Assembly: GCA_021737245.1 (NCBI GenBank)
Contig: JAIPEI010000088.1
Location: forward strand, 1 to 10,525
Direction of reading: 5' to 3'
DNA length: 10,525 nt
Source of the DNA: Deltaproteobacteria bacterium
GTDB lineage: Bacteria; Desulfobacterota; DSM-4660; Desulfatiglandales; HGW-15
Shown here in pieces: positions 6,602 to 10,525 of the stretch. Made by a program: the position numbers and the translations under genes. Every line of letters starts with the position of its first letter. Position 1 is the stretch's first letter. The notes beneath the pieces were generated by a model. That model was not told where the DNA came from, did no database searches, and saw nothing but the letters and a program-made list of their open reading frames with translations.

Positions 6602-8452
6602 TCACTCCAGGATCATCTTCATCTGGCGCACCTCCACCTCCATGTCCAGCTTCTGAAAGAGAACCTGGAGCTCCCTGCGGACCTCTTCACCACGGGCCTT
6701 GAACGCAACGAGAATTCCCTGAACGCCTCTCTTGCGAACAATCTTCTCCAGCTCCTCCCGTCCTCCCAGCACCGGATATCCCATGATCTTTTTCTTGAAC
6801 TTCCGGGGATTGTCGTCGAGGAAGCCGACGATAACCAGCCCCAGGGACGGGTTGTTCTCGATCTCCTTCGCGGCCATTCGGCCGCCGGTGCCGGCGCCGT
6901 AGATGAGCACGGATTTTCCCTTCTGCTTGCCCTTCTTCACGCCCTCATCCACCAGGCGAAAGGAAAGCCTCGAAAGGGAGATCAGCAGAAGCAGCAGAAC
7001 CCAGTGGATGATGAAGACCGCCCGGGAGAAGCTCTCGAACCGATAGACGAACAAAAGGATCAGCATGGCCATCACCGTTCCCAGGGTTATGGCCTTGATG
7101 TAGTCGATCAGGTCGCTCAACCCCGTAGCCTCCCAGATCCCCCGATAGATGCCGAGGACGAAGAAGCAGAAGATCTGGCAGGCCACCACGATGGGAAGGG
7201 AGTTGAGGAAGAAGCGGAAGTTCTCTCCGATCAGGTAGTACACCGGCCCTTCGAAGCGAAGAAGATACGCGGTGTAGTAAGCGGCCGTGATCAGGATCAG
7301 GTCCAGGATGACCTCGAAAAGCCTTCTGCGGTAAGTAAACTGGATCAGGATGGGTGTGATGGTCCCCGTTCCCTCGCCCGACAGGATGGACCGCTCCTCG
7401 TACACCTTGACCCTGGCCAGATAGATCCAGAAGAACCCGACGAACAGGAGATAGAACAGGATGAGCACCAGGGTGATGCCGATGCTCAGGGAGTTGACCG
7501 CCAGGGCGATCAGCCCGGATGCCGCGGCGAACCCATAAAGAACCATCACGGCCATGCGCTCTGAGAACCCGATCGCCACCAGGCGATGGGACGAGTGGTC
7601 CCGCCCCCCCTGGGAGATGGGCCGGCGAAAGAGCTTGCGCATGAAGCTCACAAAGCCCGTGTCCAGGATGGGGATGAAAAGGATCAGAATGGGAATGGCG
7701 ATGACGGAGAGCAGCTTGCCCGCGCTGTATCCGACCGACTCTCCCCCGCCGCCGACCATGGTCATGGACGCCATGATGAAGCCGAGGAAGAGGCTGCCGG
7801 CATCCCCCATGAAGATGGAGGCCGGGTTGAAGTTATAGGCCAGGAACCCCAGCAGGGCCCCCAGGTAGACGGAGCAGAGGACCAGGAAGGGGACCGTGAG
7901 GGGCGCGACAACCGGGTTCATGTAATGGGTCAGGAACAGGAAGATCCCTGCGATCAGGGCCACCCCGGCCGCAAGACCGTCCATGTTGTCAAGCAGGTTG
8001 AACGCGTTGGTGATCCCCACGATCCACAGGATGGAGAGGAACAGATCCGCCGTCCTGGAAATGGTCCAGTCGAGGCGGAACCCGAAGGTCATGAAAACGG
8101 ATACGATGATGATCTGAGCGGCCAGCTTGTGCTGGGGCACCAGGCTGACGATGTCATCCACCAGGCCCAGGAGGAAAACGCCCGACGCGCAGAGAATGAC
8201 GGGAAGAAAGGGTTTCCCGGCCGACTCCCAGTCGAGGATGAGAACACCCCCCGTCCAGACTCCGACCGTGGCTATGAAGATCGCCACGCCGCCGAGAAGC
8301 GCCGTTTCCTTCTTGTGCCATCGGGTGTCCCGCGGGACGGCCACCTGTCCCGTCGCACGAGCCAGCGAACGGACCAGGGGCGTCAGGATCAGAGAGAGAC
8401 CCAGGCTCGCCCCGAAAAAGGCCAGGTAATGGTATGCGGAAAGAGATTCCAT
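6602..8452 (-). CDS. WecA/MraY-like sugar-phosphate transferase fused to CapD/PglF-type membrane-Rossmann domain
   Basis: A 616-residue two-part membrane protein. Residues 1-350 are a polyprenyl-phosphate HexNAc-1-phosphate transferase of glycosyltransferase family 4 type: Asp99-Asp100 in GLVDD, NAFNLLDNMDG (149-159), IFMGDAGS (213-220) and the cytoplasmic GGRDHSSHR (282-290) are the catalytic and Mg-binding signatures. This half would load a sugar phosphate onto undecaprenyl phosphate, the first step of O-antigen or other glycan synthesis. Residues 373-616 match the N-terminal part of CapD/PglF/WbpM sugar dehydratases: several membrane helices with YRGIW (436-440), then a Rossmann domain with VLIYGAGTGGR (515-525). 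The SDR dehydratase domain that normally follows is absent. ATG 8452 is forced by an in-frame stop 12 bases upstream; its ribosome binding site is weak. Likely role: surface glycan initiation, with the second half binding a nucleotide or regulating it. Confidence 0.88.
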   Translation of the reverse strand: MESLSAYHYLAFFGASLGLSLILTPLVRSLARATGQVAVPRDTRWHKKETALLGGVAIFIATVGVWTGGVLILDWESAGKPFLPVILCASGVFLLGLVDDIVSLVPQHKLAAQIIIVSVFMTFGFRLDWTISRTADLFLSILWIVGITNAFNLLDNMDGLAAGVALIAGIFLFLTHYMNPVVAPLTVPFLVLCSVYLGALLGFLAYNFNPASIFMGDAGSLFLGFIMASMTMVGGGGESVGYSAGKLLSVIAIPILILFIPILDTGFVSFMRKLFRRPISQGGRDHSSHRLVAIGFSERMAVMVLYGFAAASGLIALAVNSLSIGITLVLILFYLLFVGFFWIYLARVKVYEERSILSGEGTGTITPILIQFTYRRRLFEVILDLILITAAYYTAYLLRFEGPVYYLIGENFRFFLNSLPIVVACQIFCFFVLGIYRGIWEATGLSDLIDYIKAITLGTVMAMLILLFVYRFESFSRAVFIIHWVLLLLLISLSRLSFRLVDEGVKKGKQKGKSVLIYGAGTGGRMAAKEIENNPSLGLVIVGFLDDNPRKFKKKIMGYPVLGGREELEKIVRKRGVQGILVAFKARGEEVRRELQVLFQKLDMEVEVRQMKMILE

Positions 8453-8463
8453 GTGGGCTGTTT

Positions 8464-8493
8464 ACCTTGCTCCTTGCACCTTTCTCCTTTGAC
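8464..8493 (-). repeat. Purine-rich low-complexity stretch upstream of the transferase gene
   Basis: The minus strand carries degenerate repeats of the type GGTCAAAGGAGAAAGG and GTGCAAGGAGCAAGG, just upstream of the start at 8452. It lies in the leader of the transferase gene, downstream of the putative promoter, and contains AAGG and AGGAG strings too far from the ATG to act as ordinary ribosome binding sites. Similar AAGG-type repeats are common between genes in environmental bacteria; function unknown. Confidence 0.35.
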
Positions 8494-8503
8494 CTGCAAC
8501 CTC

Positions 8504-8532
8504 TCTATACAAGACCTCGAGGCCCTTCACAA
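8504..8532 (-). promoter_or_regulatory. Possible promoter of the transferase fusion gene
   Basis: On the minus strand, TTGTGA (8532-8527) and TATAGA (8509-8504) are separated by exactly 17 bp in the 158-bp gap between the SGNH-like gene and the transferase gene. Each box matches the consensus at four of six positions, so this is a moderate candidate. A start near 8497 would give a leader of about 45 nt. If real, the transferase can be expressed independently of the truncated lptG unit upstream. Confidence 0.35.
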
Positions 8533-8610
8533 GCCTTTCCACGCCGGCGCACGAAAGCGCGCACGCTTCCTGCGCCCGCGCCATATGGATCACAATGCCG
8601 TGTCCGGAGA

Positions 8611-9684
8611 TCATGGAGCGGGTTCTCCTCCACGGCCTCCCGCCGGCCCGCCGGGCGGAAGGAGATCCCCGATGCCGCGGACGATGTTCTCGACAAAGAC
8701 ATCGCAACCGCGTTGCGTCAGATGACATACGTCGTTGAAATAGTCCCTGCCTCGCGGCATGCGTTCCTCCTGGTCCACGAGCCGAACCCCTTCTGAAAAC
8801 CGCTCCTCGAGATTCCGAATGACGCGGTTGTGCGCCTGCAACCCCTTGACCACGTGCTCCCGCTCTCCCCAGATCTCCACGGCGCAGCTGTGCAGGCAGT
8901 AGTCCAGGGCGCCTTCCTGAAAACGCTCCAACGTGTAGTTTTCGGGAAGGTAAGAGCAGAACGTCATGAGGATCACGGGCTGCTTCCGTTCCCGGGCCAG
9001 ATCGAGGAGACTCGTGAGGTTGCGCTGGAAGGCCTGCACGGTCTTGATCTCGCCCCCAAAGCGGACCATGGAATCCTCGGGCCGGTCCCTCGAGATGTAG
9101 GCGTCCGGCGCGATCACCTTTTCATGCAGCCTCGTCCCCCGGTAAATCAGGGCGTAGAGGAGGGCGAGGTCGGGCCATCCGGGACGACGCTCGAACCGGT
9201 TGATCACCCGATACCAGGAGTAGTGCCCGTAGTCGGGCCGAAAGACGTCTTCAGGGCAGTTGTTCAGCCGCAGCTCGTTGATCCCGTGGTACACCAGGAC
9301 CAGGTCGAAATCCCTCGCCGCAGCCCTTCGGTACTTGTACCAGCTGTCGAGCGTCGTGTGCCCCGGCCTGGCCAGGTTGTGCACCCGTACCTCACGCCGC
9401 GCCGCCAGGGTCAATCTCTCCTGGAGGGTCTGGGGAATGGTTCCCCAGTCCTCGTGCAGGACCGAACCGCCCAGGAGGAGGACGTCCAGGTCCCCCTCCC
9501 CGCCTTCCTCGGCCTCGAGCACCGCCCTCAGCTCCGGGTAGTAGAAGTAGAGATTGGGGCTGAGAAACGGCGCCTCGGCTCGCAGGGACCACTCGGTCCG
9601 GCATATCCCCTCCAGCAGGACCAGCGCGAGCACCCCGCAGGTCCCGACAAACAGGATCTTCTTCCAGGTCTGCATCCGCTTCAT
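8611..9684 (-). CDS. Membrane-anchored SGNH/GDSL-hydrolase-like protein
   Basis: A 357-residue protein with an N-terminal hydrophobic segment (about 9-27) after basic residues, so it is probably anchored in the inner membrane with the rest in the periplasm. It has the SGNH esterase blocks: LLLGGSV with nucleophile Ser74 (block I), ARPGHT with Gly108 (block II), VYHGINEL (131-138) with Asn136 (block III) and FNDVCHLTQRG with Asp318 and His321 (block V). The block I motif is GGS, as in SGNH proteins of acyl-transfer or deacylation pathways, not the GDS of typical lipases. Substrate is unknown; adding or removing acyl groups on surface glycans fits the neighbours. Its ATG overlaps the lptG stop as ATGA, implying translational coupling. 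The last 15 residues are Gly/Pro-rich and possibly disordered. Confidence 0.8.
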   Translation of the reverse strand: MKRMQTWKKILFVGTCGVLALVLLEGICRTEWSLRAEAPFLSPNLYFYYPELRAVLEAEEGGEGDLDVLLLGGSVLHEDWGTIPQTLQERLTLAARREVRVHNLARPGHTTLDSWYKYRRAAARDFDLVLVYHGINELRLNNCPEDVFRPDYGHYSWYRVINRFERRPGWPDLALLYALIYRGTRLHEKVIAPDAYISRDRPEDSMVRFGGEIKTVQAFQRNLTSLLDLARERKQPVILMTFCSYLPENYTLERFQEGALDYCLHSCAVEIWGEREHVVKGLQAHNRVIRNLEERFSEGVRLVDQEERMPRGRDYFNDVCHLTQRGCDVFVENIVRGIGDLLPPGGPAGGRGGEPAP

Positions 9685-10100
9685 CGCTCCACCAGGGAGA
9701 CCAGGTAGATCCCGAGGAGCAGGAACACCAGGTTGGAGAACCAGGCGGCGAGCACAGGGGGAAGCACACCGGAGAGCCCGAGAGACCGGGAAAACCCGAA
9801 GGTGAGCATGTAGAGAAACCCGATTCCCATGCCCATGGACACCGCCAGCGGCATGCGAAGACGGGTCTGGATCAACGGCACGGGGATCCCGATGAGCACC
9901 ATGATGAGGATGATGAACGGATAGGCCAGCTTGATGTGCATGTCCACCAGGTAGCGCGTGTTGTCGTAGCCCTCGTGCCTGACCTTGGATGCGTACTTCT
10001 TCAGCTCCCGGTAACCCATCTCCTCGGGGTGCTTGACCGGCCGCACAAACGTCTCCGGCGTCTCGGCCAGGTCCATGCGAAGGGCGTCGAACTCGCGCAT
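9681..10100 (-). pseudogene. lptG: lptG (YjgP/YjgQ family permease), 5'-truncated remnant
   Basis: The C-terminal roughly 139 residues of an LptF/LptG-type permease, part of the LptBFG complex that extracts lipopolysaccharide from the inner membrane. Typical features remain: ETPETFVRPVKHPEEMGYREL in the end of the periplasmic domain, RYLVDMHIKLAYPF, and three C-terminal membrane helices including the PLAVSMGMGIGFLYML stretch and the final FLLLGIYLVSLVER. LptG is normally about 360 residues, so some 220 N-terminal residues are missing. Upstream of about 10100 the open frame continues, but there it is antisense to an IS21 transposase fragment, so that part is not LptG. The remnant lacks the first membrane helices and is unlikely to function alone. 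It overlaps the SGNH-like gene by ATGA. LptF would be expected nearby but is not in the window. Confidence 0.85.
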
Positions 10101-10109
10101 CGATAGTCG

Positions 10110-10250
10110 CCGTCGGGTTGCCACAGTGGAAAAAAAGCCAGGGTCAACATCGACTACCATATCGAGCTGGATCGGCACTATTACAGCGTCCCCTATCAGC
10201 TCGCCAAACAACAGGTCGACGTGCAATTCACCGCCACGACCGTCGAACTC
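10110..10250 (+). pseudogene. IS21-family istA transposase fragment
   Basis: Plus-strand translation in the frame starting at 10137 gives ARVNIDYHIEL, DRHYYSVPYQLAKQQ and VDVQFTATTVEL, a close match to the conserved C-terminal beta-rich part of IS21 IstA transposases. Just before it, TGGAAAAAA would read WKK, as expected for IstA, but the run has seven A residues (10130-10136), putting WKK one base out of frame. The similarity stops near 10250, well before a normal IstA end, and the whole catalytic domain is absent. This is a decayed fragment, lying antisense to the open frame that continues upstream of the lptG remnant. The left boundary is approximate. Confidence 0.8.
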
Positions 10251-10264
10251 GACTTTCATTCCTC

Positions 10265-10292
10265 GACGCCAGTCAAGACCCGAACTGGCGTC
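10265..10292. repeat. Perfect 9-bp inverted repeat (hairpin) next to the istA fragment
   Basis: GACGCCAGT (10265-10273) and ACTGGCGTC (10284-10292) form a perfect stem around a 10-nt loop. Neither strand has a T-tract after it, so it is not a standard intrinsic terminator. It sits between the end of istA similarity and the next transposase gene and could belong to an insertion-sequence end. The 178-bp gap 10251-10428 holds this hairpin, a direct repeat and a promoter, but no gene. Confidence 0.6.
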
Positions 10293-10319
10293 ATTTCAAG
10301 ATGTTACACTACTGCCCAC

Positions 10320-10409
10320 TGTAAGACCCTACCAACGAAGGTGCGGAATCGTGAAAAAATGCTATAAAGTTCAGTCATAACGCATTTTGTGGTTGACAAT
10401 GTAAGACCC
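10320..10409 (+). repeat. 10-bp direct repeat TGTAAGACCC, 80 bp apart
   Basis: TGTAAGACCC occurs at 10320-10329 and again at 10400-10409, exactly 80 bp start to start. A shorter relative, AAGACCC, is in the hairpin loop at 10275-10281. The second copy lies in the spacer of the transposase promoter. Such repeats could be transposase binding sites near the element's left end; this is inferred from position only. Confidence 0.5.
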
Positions 10410-10422
10410 CACATGATATAGA
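10393..10422 (+). promoter_or_regulatory. Promoter of the IS1634-type transposase, possibly leaderless
   Basis: TTGACA (10393-10398) is followed after 18 bp by TATAGA (10417-10422); an alternative -10 is GATATA (10415-10420). The ATG of the transposase at 10429 is only 6 bp past the -10, so transcription would begin at or next to the start codon. No ribosome binding site precedes the ATG, which fits a leaderless message. Confidence 0.55.
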
Positions 10423-10428
10423 GCCTCC

Positions 10429-10525
10429 ATGGCCCATCTCCACAAAAAAGTCAAAAAGGGAAGACCTTACTACTATGTCCGGGAAATGGCCCGGGTCGAT
10501 GGAAAACCCAAGGTCGTCAACCAGG
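10429..10525 (+). CDS. IS1634-type (IS4 superfamily) transposase, N-terminal part
   Basis: The first 32 codons of a gene running off the window. The translation MAHLHKKVKKGRPYYYVRE then MARVDGKPKVVNQ matches the N-terminus I know from IS1634-type DDE transposases, which open with a short basic segment, a KGRxYYYVxE strand and a GKPKVV strand before the long DDE domain. The DDE residues lie outside the window. The gene follows a near-consensus promoter and lacks a ribosome binding site. Together with the istA fragment upstream it indicates two stacked insertion sequences beside the broken lptG. The element's left end lies somewhere between about 10250 and 10428. Confidence 0.75.
   Translation, partial: MAHLHKKVKKGRPYYYVREMARVDGKPKVVNQ

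Noticed and set aside
6029..7564. A 511-codon plus-strand open frame antisense to the transferase and acyl-CoA dehydrogenase genes
   Set aside because: It is the shadow of real minus-strand genes in GC-rich DNA. Its translation is low-complexity, rich in His, Asp, Glu and Gln, and has no recognisable domain.
8462..8728. An 88-codon minus-strand frame overlapping the 3' end of the SGNH-like gene
   Set aside because: It overlaps the conserved block V region in another frame and ends in the purine-rich low-complexity stretch. No domain is recognised.
10101..10259. Extension of the lptG reading frame to ATG 10259
   Set aside because: This part is the reverse complement of a recognisable istA coding segment, so the open frame is accidental and does not encode LptG residues.

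Overview
The window is about 10.5 kb of GC-rich bacterial chromosome. Gene order and protein style (Nif3-like protein, C4 zinc-ribbon protein, rnpB, a Cys-rich Rossmann protein, YggT, DUF167; then MsbA, acyl-CoA dehydrogenase, a WecA-like fusion, LptG) suggest a Gram-negative member of the Desulfobacterota (former Deltaproteobacteria), possibly of the syntrophic or sulfate-reducing groups. This assignment rests on recognised protein families and was not tested by a search.

Left third, plus strand (1-3097): the 3' end of a Nif3/YbgI-family gene; a coiled-coil protein with a C-terminal zinc ribbon; the gene for class A RNase P RNA with its own promoter; an uncharacterised NAD(P)-type Rossmann protein with a conserved-looking cysteine cluster, whose only usable start codon lies inside the 3' end of rnpB; a YggT membrane protein; and a DUF167 protein. 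These are mainly housekeeping genes.

Right two thirds, minus strand (3160-10100): reading in the direction of transcription (right to left) come a truncated lptG, a membrane-anchored SGNH-hydrolase-like protein coupled to it by an ATGA overlap, a 616-residue fusion of a WecA/MraY-type sugar-phosphate transferase with the membrane and Rossmann part of a CapD/PglF-type protein, a strong intrinsic terminator, an acyl-CoA dehydrogenase with a near-consensus sigma70-type promoter, and an MsbA-type lipid exporter. LptG, the transferase and MsbA all point to lipopolysaccharide and surface-glycan assembly or export. The acyl-CoA dehydrogenase is a separate transcription unit inserted among them.

Right edge (about 10100-10525): lptG is cut off near codon start 10100 and joined to a decayed fragment of an IS21-type istA transposase gene. 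This is followed by a hairpin, a spaced 10-bp direct repeat, a good promoter, and the first 32 codons of an IS1634-type transposase running out of the window. It looks like two insertion sequences stacked at a broken lptG gene.

I see no CRISPR array, no tRNA and no clear sign of a wholly new defence or mobile system. The most unusual items are the Cys-rich Rossmann protein starting inside rnpB, the transferase/CapD-like fusion, and the lptG-IS junction.
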